DNA of 64,000 bases from Clavibacter sp. VKM Ac-2872 (GTDB lineage Bacteria; Actinomycetota; Actinomycetes; Actinomycetales; Microbacteriaceae), in the NCBI RefSeq assembly GCF_015351105.1, contig NZ_JADKRR010000001.1, positions 1,407,069 to 1,471,068 on the forward strand, written 5' to 3'. Under the pieces are notes generated by a model that worked only from the letters and a program-made list of their open reading frames with translations, had not been told where the DNA came from and made no database searches. Each line of letters starts with the position of its first letter. The first letter of the stretch is position 1. The translations under genes and the position numbers were made by a program. Positions 24,864 through 33,346 of the stretch are shown here, one piece after another.

Positions 24864-27206
24864 TCAGACCAGCAGGTAGGTCTTGTACTGCTGCAGGAAG
24901 TCCTTCGCGAACTGCCCGGCTTCCTCCGACGAGTACATGTACGGGCTCTGCGCGTACTTCAAGTACAGGGCAGTCCTGAACGTGTCGTAGGTCGATCCGA
25001 GTGCCGGGAGGAGCGCTTGGGTCAGTATCCGGACAGCGGTGATGTCGCTGCCTTCGAAGCGCTGCAGGAGGAAGTCTTCCAAGCGGGTCCGGTAGCCGCC
25101 GCCGACGCCATAGAAGTCGCGGATGACGGCGTTGGCCGGGCCCCCGTGGTTCCGGAGGGTCTCCGCGATGAGCCATCCGTCGATGTCCTCGAAGAAGTCG
25201 TCCGGGCCGAAGCCGCTCGATGCTGTGAGGAACAGGTTCTCCTTCGTGTACTGGTCGATGTCCTGTCGGCCTGCCGCGACCCAGGTGCCGACGAACTGGA
25301 TGAAATCACCTGCCCAGCCGCCGCCCTCGCCGATGTCGACGGCTAGGAAATCGTTCATGGGGTTCTGGAGGAGCGAGTCGACCGCTGCTGCGAAGTGCGT
25401 CGGGTCCATCTGGATGTCGCGGGGGCTCGGTTCGGTGTAGTTCTGCGGCCGCTGAAGACCGGTCTCGTCGACGAACGAGATGAACCCGAGGTCGAGCCGG
25501 CCGGCGATCACGGCCCACTCGGCAGCGTCGATGCCGTTGTTGTCGCCGACGCCCGAGCCGTAGTTCGGGTATCGCATGTACTGGAGAACGAGACGGTCAG
25601 GCGTGGTCGTGGCGTTCCCGGAGTCATACCAGGTCTGCGCGTACGCCTGCAGGGCGTCGATGTACGCGAAGAACTGCGCCAGTGGGTTCCCCGAGGTGTT
25701 GACGGCGCTGATTCCGATGTCCCGTCCAGAGACGACGTTCTTGTCGATCTCGACTGCGCCGGAGCCAGAACCGATGGTGAGGGTCTGGATCTGGTTGAAG
25801 GCCCAGTTGCTCGGAAGCGGAAACCCGAGGTTGCCGCTGAAGCCGGTCGACAGTCCCGCGATGTACGACGTCCGCGCGAGCCCGGCGGCGCTGACGATCG
25901 AGCAAGTGTTGCGGGAACCGTAGATGCCGACTCCGTACGCGCCCCCGAGGTCGTTCATCTTCGTGTTGAGAGCGGCGAAGTACGGCATGACGGCGCTTCG
26001 GACCTGGTCTTCGACCACGTCGACGTCAACCGCGAAGTAGATCGTCGTGCCGGCCGGGATGCCGTAGGTCACAGCGGCGTCGTAGGCCCGCTGGGCATCC
26101 TCCGTGCCCTGCGCCGCGGTGAACCACGAGGCCTCGTAACCGCCTTCTTCGAAGATGGGGAACAAACGGAGGCCAGCACCGAAGATGACCTCGAGTTCAC
26201 CCGGCTTGATCCTCTTGTCGAGGAAGTTCGTCGCCTGCTCGTTGGTGAGGTACCGGCCGACGACGGTGTAGCCGGCTGCATTGAGGGACTGAGCCCGTGC
26301 GGGGGTGATCGTGGACGCCATGTCAGCGCCAGCACCGGGACGGTTCGGGTCACCCGTGCTGACGATGAGTTCCGCCCACGTCGGATAGTCGCCGATGCCG
26401 GTCTGGTCGGTGGCGGTGAAGCCTTCGAACTCCTGGTATCGCTTCACGACGACGCTGTCCGTCGCGGCGAAGGTGCTGTCGAAGAGCACGGGATAACCGT
26501 TGAAGGTGAGCGCAGCCTTGAACAGGGCGACCCATCGGCCAGCCGAGCCGACGCGGACGATGGAGGAGATGTTCGCCTTGAGCTGCGACCCTGTGCCTGG
26601 GCCGAAGGCGCCGTCTGCTGCGGTGTCTGTCTGACCGAGCTCGTACTGGATGCCGCGGACCAGGTTCTGCTGTGTGGAGCGGTCGAAGATGCCGCCGGTG
26701 GAGTTGTAGGAGAAGCCCGCGTGGCTGCCGTATGTGGCGTTGAGGTATTGCTGCGCGGCGCGGATGGCGTCGGACCCGCCGTCGATCTTCACCGCGGGGT
26801 CGGTGCTGAGAAGGGCGCGGAACGTCTTCGGGGTGAGGCCTGTGACACTGCTGCCGAGACCGAGGTCGGCGGACAGCTGCCTGACCGACGGGAGGGTGTC
26901 TGCCCATCTCCCGTCGAGGCTCGCTCCGGGGTAGCCCTTGCAGTACAGCGCGGCCTGCACGAGGGTGATCCACGTCGCACTGTCGGAATCAGTGACGTTG
27001 CCGTGCGCCTGGAGCTTGGTCCAGGTGGTCGGGCCGAACGACGGGACGACCGGGCTGATGCCGAGGAGGTCCTGGAGCCCCTCGATCAGGCCGTCGACGG
27101 TGCCGTGGCCGGTGCTGCCGTCCTCGGTCACCGTCGTCCAGCCCGATGCCGAGCCGAACGTCGTGTTGAGCCACTGCTGTGACGCGAGTACCCACTGATC
27201 TGCCAT
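24864..27206 (-). CDS. DUF1906 glycoside-hydrolase-like protein with tandem N-terminal repeats
   Basis: A 780-residue protein. Residues about 6-145 and 155-290 are two related repeats (QQWLNTTFGS/QQYLNATYGS, then FGPTT/FGPGT, then QAALYCKGYP/KAALTFNGYP) resembling peptidoglycan-binding modules. Residues about 297-510 match the Rv2525c-like DUF1906 TIM barrel: VVGRYLTNE, IYFAVDVDV, YGVGIYGSRNTC, WAFNQIQ and EIDKNVVSGRD. The last 260 residues (with AVDIGEGGGWAGDFIQF) are not recognised. There is no Sec or Tat signal peptide and no membrane helix, which is odd for a wall-directed protein. Likely a wall- or glycan-acting hydrolase; the activity of this domain family is poorly established. ATG 27206 is the only start before the first repeat. 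Confidence 0.8.
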   Translation of the reverse strand: MADQWVLASQQWLNTTFGSASGWTTVTEDGSTGHGTVDGLIEGLQDLLGISPVVPSFGPTTWTKLQAHGNVTDSDSATWITLVQAALYCKGYPGASLDGRWADTLPSVRQLSADLGLGSSVTGLTPKTFRALLSTDPAVKIDGGSDAIRAAQQYLNATYGSHAGFSYNSTGGIFDRSTQQNLVRGIQYELGQTDTAADGAFGPGTGSQLKANISSIVRVGSAGRWVALFKAALTFNGYPVLFDSTFAATDSVVVKRYQEFEGFTATDQTGIGDYPTWAELIVSTGDPNRPGAGADMASTITPARAQSLNAAGYTVVGRYLTNEQATNFLDKRIKPGELEVIFGAGLRLFPIFEEGGYEASWFTAAQGTEDAQRAYDAAVTYGIPAGTTIYFAVDVDVVEDQVRSAVMPYFAALNTKMNDLGGAYGVGIYGSRNTCSIVSAAGLARTSYIAGLSTGFSGNLGFPLPSNWAFNQIQTLTIGSGSGAVEIDKNVVSGRDIGISAVNTSGNPLAQFFAYIDALQAYAQTWYDSGNATTTPDRLVLQYMRYPNYGSGVGDNNGIDAAEWAVIAGRLDLGFISFVDETGLQRPQNYTEPSPRDIQMDPTHFAAAVDSLLQNPMNDFLAVDIGEGGGWAGDFIQFVGTWVAAGRQDIDQYTKENLFLTASSGFGPDDFFEDIDGWLIAETLRNHGGPANAVIRDFYGVGGGYRTRLEDFLLQRFEGSDITAVRILTQALLPALGSTYDTFRTALYLKYAQSPYMYSSEEAGQFAKDFLQQYKTYLLV

Positions 27207-27880
27207 GAGACATGCCTCTCGTTAAGGATCGAGCTCCGTTGGCCGACGACCGTACGGTGTTGCGATCAACCCGTGCGCGAAGACAGGCACTACCGCAGTG
27301 ACTGCCGATGGTCCTTCTGGTCCATGCGGCACCGATTGGTCGCCGTCACTGGTCGTCCACGTGCCGGTGCGCGAAGTCCCGGTTGGTCAGGAGTCCTGCG
27401 CTGATCCCCGACGCGGGCGTGCTCAGCAGGGCTGCGGCGTCGGCGCCGAGGTTGATCCACGCGGGAGGTGTTCGCGTGTGAGTCGTCAGGGAGTGACTCG
27501 TGGACGAGCGAGGCGAGGGTGGTGCGCGTCGGGAGGGCCGTCATCAGCACCTTGACCGCTGGCAGCCGACTGCCCTCGTGGAGCTGTGTTGCGGCTCCTG
27601 CCCTCTCGGTCGAGCCCGTGGCGTGGCGTGCCGCGCTGGGTCCCGTGCTCTCCCTCTGTCCGCATGAGCTTCCTGTGGGCCGAGCACGTCGCCGGGCTCT
27701 GCACCCCACGGTGCTGTCGGTCAGATGGGGGGGCATTCGGCTGGCTGTGCCCGAGTCGTCCACCCGCAGCGCGGTTCTTGTGCTCGAGACTGCGCTGCTC
27801 GTCGGGGCGACGACGCTGGCGGGCGTCAGCGGCGTCCTCGGGAGGGGGCGGTGCGTCTGCGGTGTCCCGATGGCGGCAGT
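27207..27880. other. Islet flank with no intact gene
   Basis: This 674-bp stretch lies between the DUF1906 gene start and the right repeat. It holds a 10-bp palindrome accgtacggt (27249-27258) about 43 bp before that start, which is operator-like, and a decayed minus-strand gene end at 27346-27560. The rest (about 27560-27880) shows no frame with a convincing third-position GC bias. Confidence 0.6.
27346..27560 (-). pseudogene. Frameshifted C-terminal remnant of an unknown gene
   Basis: On the minus strand one frame reads [20 protein letters not shown] (from 27556 down), and another reads AWINLGADAAALLSTPASG and continues to DFAHRHVDDQ and a stop at 27346-27348. Each stretch has nearly 90% G or C at third codon positions, as real genes here do. 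The join needs a one-base shift near 27465-27480. No family recognised. This may be a decayed cargo gene. Confidence 0.35.
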
Positions 27881-28042
27881 TTCCCCCTCGAGCTGACGAC
27901 GACCGACGTGTGGGTGTGGGACGTCTACCGCTCCGATCGCGTCGTGAAGTCGGTTCGGGTGCTCACCTTCACGGACGTCGACGTCGAGGAGCGGTCGGCG
28001 AAGGAGTTCGAGCTCCCCCAGGAGCTCGCGATCGACGAGCAG
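27881..28042 (+). pseudogene. DUF2469 3' fragment
   Basis: This reads [18 protein letters not shown] onward, aligned without gaps to residues 55-107 of the intact protein at 23418-23741. The 5' half is missing and the stop codon TAG has become CAG (28040-28042), so the frame runs on. It has no start codon or promoter of its own. Confidence 0.85.
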
Positions 28043-28152
28043 GGCGTCACCGTGCTCCCTCCCCAGACGCCCCGGCGCCGCGAAGCGCACGGTGTCGTCA
28101 CGCGAGGCGATCCGCGCGTCCCGGGCGGCGCATCCTCCTCGCGGAGGTGCCC

Positions 28153-28509
28153 ATGACACGCACGCAGGACCTGGGACGACGCGGCGAGGAGCTCGCCGCG
28201 CGGCATCTGACCGAGCGCGGCTACACCCTCGTGGAGCGCAACTGGCGGTGCCGCGAGGGCGAGATCGACCTCGTCATGACGCACGCGGGCACCACCGTGC
28301 TCGTGGAGGTGAAGACGCGCGCGGGCCTCGCGTACGGACACCCGCTGGAGGCGGTCACCCGGGCGAAGGCCGCCAGGCTGCGGGTGCTCGCGGGCTTGTG
28401 GTGCGAGGCGCACCCCGAGCGCCGCGGTCCTGTGCGGATCGACGTGGTGGGCGTGGTGTGGCCGCGTGGCGGCGTGCCCACGGTCGACGTGGTCCGGAGC
28501 GCGTGCTGA
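28153..28509 (+). CDS. yraN: YraN family (UPF0102) nuclease-like protein
   Basis: A 118-residue protein with the family motifs intact: [28 protein letters not shown] and [10 protein letters not shown]. The Asp of GEIDL and the Glu-x-Lys of EVKTR form the predicted PD-(D/E)xK-type site. The cellular role is not settled; the gene is usually tied to comM and dprA, as here. It overlaps comM by 1 nt. Its diverged paralogue is at 23849. Confidence 0.93.
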   Translation: MTRTQDLGRRGEELAARHLTERGYTLVERNWRCREGEIDLVMTHAGTTVLVEVKTRAGLAYGHPLEAVTRAKAARLRVLAGLWCEAHPERRGPVRIDVVGVVWPRGGVPTVDVVRSAC

Positions 28510-30065
28510 TGGCCGTGGGTCGCACCCTCGCCGTCGCGCTCTCGGGCCTCGACGGCGCGCTCGTCGACGTCGAGGCCGACATCACGAGCCAGCTCCCCGG
28601 CTTCGTGCTCATCGGCCTTCCGGACGCCGCGCTCAGCCAGGCCCGCGAACGGGTGCGCGCCGCCACGGGCAACGCCGGATGCGAGTTCCCGGTCCGGCGG
28701 GTCACCGTCAACCTCTCGCCGGCGGTGCTGCCCAAGCACGGCTCCGGATTCGACCTCGCCATCGCCCTGGCGATCCTGGCGGCGGGCGGATCCGTATCGG
28801 CCGAATCCGTGGCCGGAACGGTGCACCTCGGCGAGCTGGGCCTCGACGGGCGCCTGCGGCCGACCCACGGCATCCTCCCGGCGGTGCTCGCGGCGCGGCG
28901 GGCGGGCGTCCGCCGCGTCATGGTGCCGCGTTGCCACGAGGACGAGGCGTCCCTGGTGCCGGACATGACCGTGATCGCGGTCGCCGGGCTCCGCGACGCG
29001 GCGATCCACCACGGCGCCGAACTCGAGTCGGGGCCCGAGGAGGGGCTCGGCACGATCAGCGCCGTCGCGAGGGGCGGCGCCGGTGGGGCGCTCCCGGGAG
29101 AGGAGGCGACGGATCCGTGCCTCGGGGACGTCGTCGGCAACGAGGAGGCCGTGGAGGCGCTCGTGGTCGCCGCCGCGGGCGGGCACCACATGTTCCTGCT
29201 CGGGCCGCCCGGCGCGGGGAAGACGATGCTCGCGCAACGGCTCCCCGGCCTCCTGCCCGACCTGGACGAGGAAGCGGCGCTGGAGGTCGGCTGCATCCGG
29301 TCGCTCTGCGGAGAGCGGCTGGGACCCGAGCTGCCCGTGCGGCCTCCGCTGGAGGCTCCGCACCACACGGCCAGCGCCGCGGGCATCGTCGGAGGTGGCA
29401 GCGGGCGCATCCGCCCCGGGGCGGCCGTGCGCGCCAGCGGGGGAGTGCTCTTCCTCGACGAGGCGCCGGAGTTCGCCAGCGCGGTGCTCGACTGCCTGCG
29501 GCAGCCCCTCGAGTCCGGCGTCATCAGCATCCATCGGGCGAACGGCGTCGCCCACTATCCCGGGCGCTTCCAGCTCGTGATGGCGGCGAACCCCTGCCCG
29601 TGCGGGTCCTACGGTGTGGCGGGGTCCGACTGCTCGTGCCCACCGCAGGCGCGCCGGCGCTACCTGGCACGCCTCTCCGGGCCCCTCATGGACCGCATGG
29701 ACATCCGGCTCGGCGTCCGCAGGGTCACGACCGCCGTGCACCTGGCTGCGGACGATGCACCCCGCGTCACGACGTCGACGGCCCGCGTCCGCGTCGCGGC
29801 TGCTCGGGCTGCGGCCGCGGAGCGGTGGGCCATGACGCCGTGGCGCACCAACGCCCGCGTCTCGGGCACCTGGCTCCGGCGCGAGGCGCGTGTCGCCCGA
29901 GGGGCGACGGCGTCCCTGGACCGCGCGTTGGACCGTGGTCTCCTCACCATGCGCGGCTACGACCGGGTGCTGCGGATCGGGTGGACGCTGGCGGACCTGG
30001 AGGGCGCGTCCAGCCCCGACGCGGATCACCTGGGCCGCGCTCTCCTGCTGCGAGGTGCCTCGTGA
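28509..30065 (+). CDS. comM: ComM/YifB family AAA+ ATPase (Mg-chelatase-like)
   Basis: A 518-residue protein with an N-terminal Lon-like domain (about 1-170), the AAA+ core with Walker A GPPGAGKTMLAQR (about residue 236) and Walker B GGVLFLDEAPEF, and the C-terminal Mg-chelatase-like domain with LSGPLMDRMDI. In naturally transformable bacteria ComM is a hexameric helicase that extends heteroduplex during integration of incoming DNA. The start is coupled to yraN; the end overlaps dprA by 4 nt. Confidence 0.95.
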   Translation: MAVGRTLAVALSGLDGALVDVEADITSQLPGFVLIGLPDAALSQARERVRAATGNAGCEFPVRRVTVNLSPAVLPKHGSGFDLAIALAILAAGGSVSAESVAGTVHLGELGLDGRLRPTHGILPAVLAARRAGVRRVMVPRCHEDEASLVPDMTVIAVAGLRDAAIHHGAELESGPEEGLGTISAVARGGAGGALPGEEATDPCLGDVVGNEEAVEALVVAAAGGHHMFLLGPPGAGKTMLAQRLPGLLPDLDEEAALEVGCIRSLCGERLGPELPVRPPLEAPHHTASAAGIVGGGSGRIRPGAAVRASGGVLFLDEAPEFASAVLDCLRQPLESGVISIHRANGVAHYPGRFQLVMAANPCPCGSYGVAGSDCSCPPQARRRYLARLSGPLMDRMDIRLGVRRVTTAVHLAADDAPRVTTSTARVRVAAARAAAAERWAMTPWRTNARVSGTWLRREARVARGATASLDRALDRGLLTMRGYDRVLRIGWTLADLEGASSPDADHLGRALLLRGAS

Positions 30066-31540
30066 CGGCGCACGACGGGGACGCCGTCGTGGACGCTGCC
30101 TCGGGACCCGACGGCTCCGACCGTCCGTCGCCCTCTCCGTCCGCATGCCGCTCCCGGCCCGGTCGGGCACATGGGGGCGGCGTCGGCGGACCGCATCCGG
30201 CGCGGGCGCGTTCCGTCGCCCGCCTGGGGCTGTCCGCGCGCGACCTCGGCGAGCTGGTGACGGGGCTCCGTCCCGACCCCGGACCGCACGGCGTGGACGC
30301 CCGTGATGTGGATGCGGAGGAGGTGGCGGCGAGGTGCACGTGGTCCGGTATCGCCGAGCCGGGTGATCGCGTCGCCGGCGCGGTCGTCGGCGTCCTCGGC
30401 GCCTGCGCGGCCCTGGCCTCGGTCGTCGACGGCTGCTCCGCCGACGCCATCGTCGGGGCGATGCTCGAGGCCGGGCTCGAGCTGGAGTCGGACGGGCGGG
30501 CTGCGCTCGCGGGCGAGGTCGACGGCGCGCTGGAGCGATGGCGGCCTCGCGTGGTGCGGACCGATGCGCTCGCGCGGCTCCACGCCGGGCGCGCGGTGGG
30601 CGCGTTCGTCCTCGTGCCGGGGGATGCCCACTGGCCCGGGGGCGCGGACGACCTGGGGTCGCACGCGCCTCTCGTGCTCTGGTGCACGGGAACGCCGGAC
30701 GCGATGGCCGCGCTCCCGAGGTCCGTGGCGATCGTGGGAGCGCGCGCGGCCACGGGGTACGGCGAGCACGTCACCGCCGAGCTCGCCGCCGGTCTCGTGG
30801 ATCGAGGCGTGGCGATCGTCTCGGGCGGAGCGTACGGCATCGACGGCGCCGCGCACCGGGCGGCCGTCGGATCGGCGGGGCGCACGGTGGCGTTCCTCGC
30901 GGGCGGGGTCGACCGTCTCTACCCGTCGGGCCACGCGGAGCTGTTCGGGCGGATGCGACGGGACGGGGCCGTGGTGTCCGAGCTGCCGTGCGGCGCGTCG
31001 CCGACGCGCTGGAGGTTCCTCCTGCGCAATCGCCTCATCGCGGCGGTGAGCGCGGCCACCGTCGTCGTCGAGGCAGGGGCGCGCAGCGGGTCCTTGAACA
31101 CGGCCAACCACGCGGTCGCGCTGGAGAGGCCCCTCGGGGCCGTGCCCGGCCCGGTGACGAGCGTGTCCTCCTCGGGGTGCCACCGCCTCCTCCGAGAGTC
31201 ACCGGCGGTCTGCATCACGTCCGCCGACGACGTCATGCAACTGCTCCCGGATGGGAGCGGCGCGGGCGCGGCGGACGCCGCGCATGGGCCGTCGCTCGTC
31301 CCGCCGAGCGCGGCGGAGCGCATCCGGGTGGGAGACGACTCCACGGATGCTCGAGCGGATCCGCGCGTCGTGCGCGTGCTCGACGCGCTGGCGGTCCGGC
31401 GCGCACGTGAGACCGCGGACGTCGCGGCACGCGCGGGTCTGGGCGTGGCGGAGACCTCATCCGTGCTGGGCAGGCTCGAGCTCGAGGGCGCGGTGGCCCG
31501 TCCGGATGGCGGCTGGGTGCGGCGACCCGGACCGCGCTGA
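30062..31540 (+). CDS. dprA: DNA-processing protein DprA
   Basis: A 492-residue protein that protects incoming single-stranded DNA and loads RecA. The Rossmann-like core contains VAIVGARAATGYGEH, SGGAYGIDGAAHRAA, AGGVDRLYPSGH and EAGARSGSLNTANHA. The N-terminal region (about 1-200) is longer than the family core and Ala-rich. The C-terminal 70 residues form a winged-helix-like domain. It has a GTG start within the end of comM. Confidence 0.94.
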   Translation: MTAHDGDAVVDAASGPDGSDRPSPSPSACRSRPGRAHGGGVGGPHPARARSVARLGLSARDLGELVTGLRPDPGPHGVDARDVDAEEVAARCTWSGIAEPGDRVAGAVVGVLGACAALASVVDGCSADAIVGAMLEAGLELESDGRAALAGEVDGALERWRPRVVRTDALARLHAGRAVGAFVLVPGDAHWPGGADDLGSHAPLVLWCTGTPDAMAALPRSVAIVGARAATGYGEHVTAELAAGLVDRGVAIVSGGAYGIDGAAHRAAVGSAGRTVAFLAGGVDRLYPSGHAELFGRMRRDGAVVSELPCGASPTRWRFLLRNRLIAAVSAATVVVEAGARSGSLNTANHAVALERPLGAVPGPVTSVSSSGCHRLLRESPAVCITSADDVMQLLPDGSGAGAADAAHGPSLVPPSAAERIRVGDDSTDARADPRVVRVLDALAVRRARETADVAARAGLGVAETSSVLGRLELEGAVARPDGGWVRRPGPR

Positions 31541-31611
31541 CGGCAGCGGCACCGCGGACGCGCCGGGTCGTGTCCGCGGCGTGCGCACGCCCCGTCGCGC
31601 GTGGATCCACG

Positions 31612-31623
31612 TAGCCTTCGGGG
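31612..31623 (+). promoter_or_regulatory. Candidate leaderless promoter of xerC
   Basis: TAGCCT at 31612-31617, 6 nt (tcgggg), ATG at 31624, in the 83-bp gap after dprA. Confidence 0.5.
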
Positions 31624-32610
31624 ATGGACACGGTGCGGGTCGGCGGCGGACACGCAGATGGCGACGCGGATCGCACGAAGCCGTCGCCCGGTGCGGCCGG
31701 CTCCACGCCGCTCGTGGACGACATCGCCGCCTTCGCGACCTCCCTGGACCGGGAGCGGGGGAGCTCCGCGCACACCGTGCGGGCGTACTCCGCCGATCTG
31801 CGGGACCTCGCCGCGCACGCCGCGCGCCAGGGCATCACGACGTCCGCCGACCTCGACCTGGAGGTGCTGCGCGACTGGTTGTGGCGGGGGTCCCAGGCGC
31901 GCCTGGCCCCCGCCACGCTGGCGCGACGGTCGGCCGCCGCCCGGGGCTTCGGCGCGTGGCTCCTCCGCACGGGCCGCGTCGACGCCGATCCGGCCGTGCG
32001 GCTCAAGGCGCCCCGGGCGGGAGCGCATCTCCCGCGGGTGCTGGCGCGGGAGCAGATGTCCGCCATCCTCACCGGCCTCGCCGCGCGCGCGGCGGAAGAC
32101 GACCCGGGTGCGCTCCGCGATCTGGCCGCCATCGAGCTGCTCTACGCATCCGCCCTCCGGGTGTCCGAGCTCACGGGCCTCGACCTCGGCGACGTCGACG
32201 CCTCCCGCCTCACCGTCCGGGTCATCGGCAAGGGCGATCGCGAGCGCGTCGTGCCGTTCGGCGTCCCCGCCGCCGAGGCGCTCGACGCCTACGTCACGCG
32301 CGGCCGGCCGTCGCTCGTCACCCCGCGGACCGGGAGGGCGCTGTTCCTCGGAGCGCGCGGCGGACGTCTGGGGTCACGCGCCGTCTACGGTCTCGTCGCC
32401 GGTGTCCTGGCGGACATCCCGGGGTCGGGGCCGCAGGGACCGCACGCCCTCCGCCACACGGCGGCGACGCACCTGCTCGACGGGGGAGCTGACCTCCGCA
32501 CCGTCCAGGAGATGCTCGGCCACGCCAGCCTCGGGACCACGCAGATCTACACGCACGTGTCCATCGAGCGGCTGCGGCGCAGCTACGAGGGCGCCCACCC
32601 TCGGGCCTGA
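31624..32610 (+). CDS. xerC: Tyrosine recombinase XerC
   Basis: A 328-residue tyrosine recombinase that resolves chromosome dimers at dif with XerD. The core-binding SAM-like domain (about 25-115) is followed by the catalytic domain with Arg in [14 protein letters not shown], the HxxR box in [13 protein letters not shown], and the late His and the Tyr nucleophile in [16 protein letters not shown]. The dprA-adjacent position is the usual chromosomal xerC site, so this is not an islet integrase. Confidence 0.93.
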   Translation: MDTVRVGGGHADGDADRTKPSPGAAGSTPLVDDIAAFATSLDRERGSSAHTVRAYSADLRDLAAHAARQGITTSADLDLEVLRDWLWRGSQARLAPATLARRSAAARGFGAWLLRTGRVDADPAVRLKAPRAGAHLPRVLAREQMSAILTGLAARAAEDDPGALRDLAAIELLYASALRVSELTGLDLGDVDASRLTVRVIGKGDRERVVPFGVPAAEALDAYVTRGRPSLVTPRTGRALFLGARGGRLGSRAVYGLVAGVLADIPGSGPQGPHALRHTAATHLLDGGADLRTVQEMLGHASLGTTQIYTHVSIERLRRSYEGAHPRA

Positions 32611-32677
32611 CGCGCACGGGCGGCGTGGCGGCACGCCGAGAGCCTGCTGCCGCCGGGGCGCCCTGCCGCGACGGGCG

Positions 32678-33229
32678 TCAGGGATCCAGCGGCAGCAGCA
32701 CCGCGTGCCGCAGGGCGGCGAGCAGCAGGGCGGGATCCACGTAATCGCCGTGCAGGCGCGCTCCGAGGTGCAGCCCGCCGTCCGGCTCGTGGCGGGGCTC
32801 CGCCGCGAGGGTGCCGACGACCTGCCCGGCGACGACGACGTCGCCCGCCGCGACCGCCGGGACCACGGGCTCGAGGGACGACACGAGCCCGTCGGCGTGC
32901 CGGATGCTCACGGCCGGGCGGTCCACGACGAACCCGGCGAAGGAGACGGTGCCATCCGCGGGAGCGCGGACCGCGGCACCGGGCGGTGCCGCGATGTCGA
33001 TGCCCCGATGACCGGGTCCGTACGCCGTCGTCGGCGCCTGGAACGGGCGCGTGATCGCGTGCGGCGGATCGACCGGCCACGCCCACCGGGCCGCAGGCGT
33101 GGCCGTCGCCGCCGCGGGCGGGCCGTCCGCCGTCGCGGGATCCGTGGAGCCCGGCATCGTCAGCCCGATGAGGAGCCCCACCAGGAGCGCAGCCGCTCTC
33201 GCCCTCCTCCGTGCGTCCCCGCCGCGCAT
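32678..33229 (-). CDS. M23/LytM-domain protein with a degenerate zinc site
   Basis: A 183-residue exported protein. The N-terminus [18 protein letters not shown] starts a Sec signal peptide ending near the Ala-rich TADG region. The LytM domain (about 68-180) has HRGIDIAAPPGAAVRAP, so the first His and Asp are present. The usual HLH motif near the end reads GLHLGARLHG, so one active-site His is replaced by Gly. Such degenerate LytM proteins often activate amidases instead of cutting peptidoglycan. ATG 33229 is set by ggagggaggg just upstream. It converges with xerC. Confidence 0.85.
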   Translation of the reverse strand: MRGGDARRRARAAALLVGLLIGLTMPGSTDPATADGPPAAATATPAARWAWPVDPPHAITRPFQAPTTAYGPGHRGIDIAAPPGAAVRAPADGTVSFAGFVVDRPAVSIRHADGLVSSLEPVVPAVAAGDVVVAGQVVGTLAAEPRHEPDGGLHLGARLHGDYVDPALLLAALRHAVLLPLDP

Positions 33230-33346
33230 GCGCCCTCCCTCCCCGGCGGACGCGTGCCGACCGCCGGTCGGGCGCATGATGCCCCCTGCGGCGTCGGATC
33301 CTCGCCCGGCGCCAGCCGCGGCGGAGAAGTGGCAGAGTGGTCCGTT

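Larger units (their letters stand above)
24262..27880. mobile_element. 3.6-kb genomic islet between diverged direct repeats
   Basis: The stretch between the two repeat copies has visibly lower GC and a different gene style from the housekeeping genes on both sides. It holds two minus-strand genes and one decayed gene. No integrase, transposase, terminal inverted repeat or tRNA was found. The copies are truncated on their inner sides only, as expected if a circular molecule carrying a related yraN segment integrated by one crossover. Confidence 0.6.
27881..28565 (+). repeat. Right copy of the DUF2469-yraN-comM direct repeat
   Basis: This segment matches 23580-24261. It begins abruptly in the middle of DUF2469 and runs on into intact yraN and comM. 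The spacer between DUF2469 and yraN is also recognisably related in the two copies. Confidence 0.85.

Noticed and set aside
24262-27880. A transposon or prophage remnant
   Set aside because: No transposase, integrase, terminal inverted repeats, holin or structural phage gene is visible. The DUF1906 protein alone is not enough.
27468-27896. A 142-codon plus-strand frame with a hydrophobic patch near 27770-27850
   Set aside because: No ribosome binding site, poor third-position GC bias and it runs into the DUF2469 stub. Treated as non-coding.
31624-32610. The tyrosine recombinase as an integrase for the islet
   Set aside because: It has the chromosomal xerC position after dprA and full XerC features, and lies 3.7 kb away from the islet edge. 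No attachment-site repeat was found.
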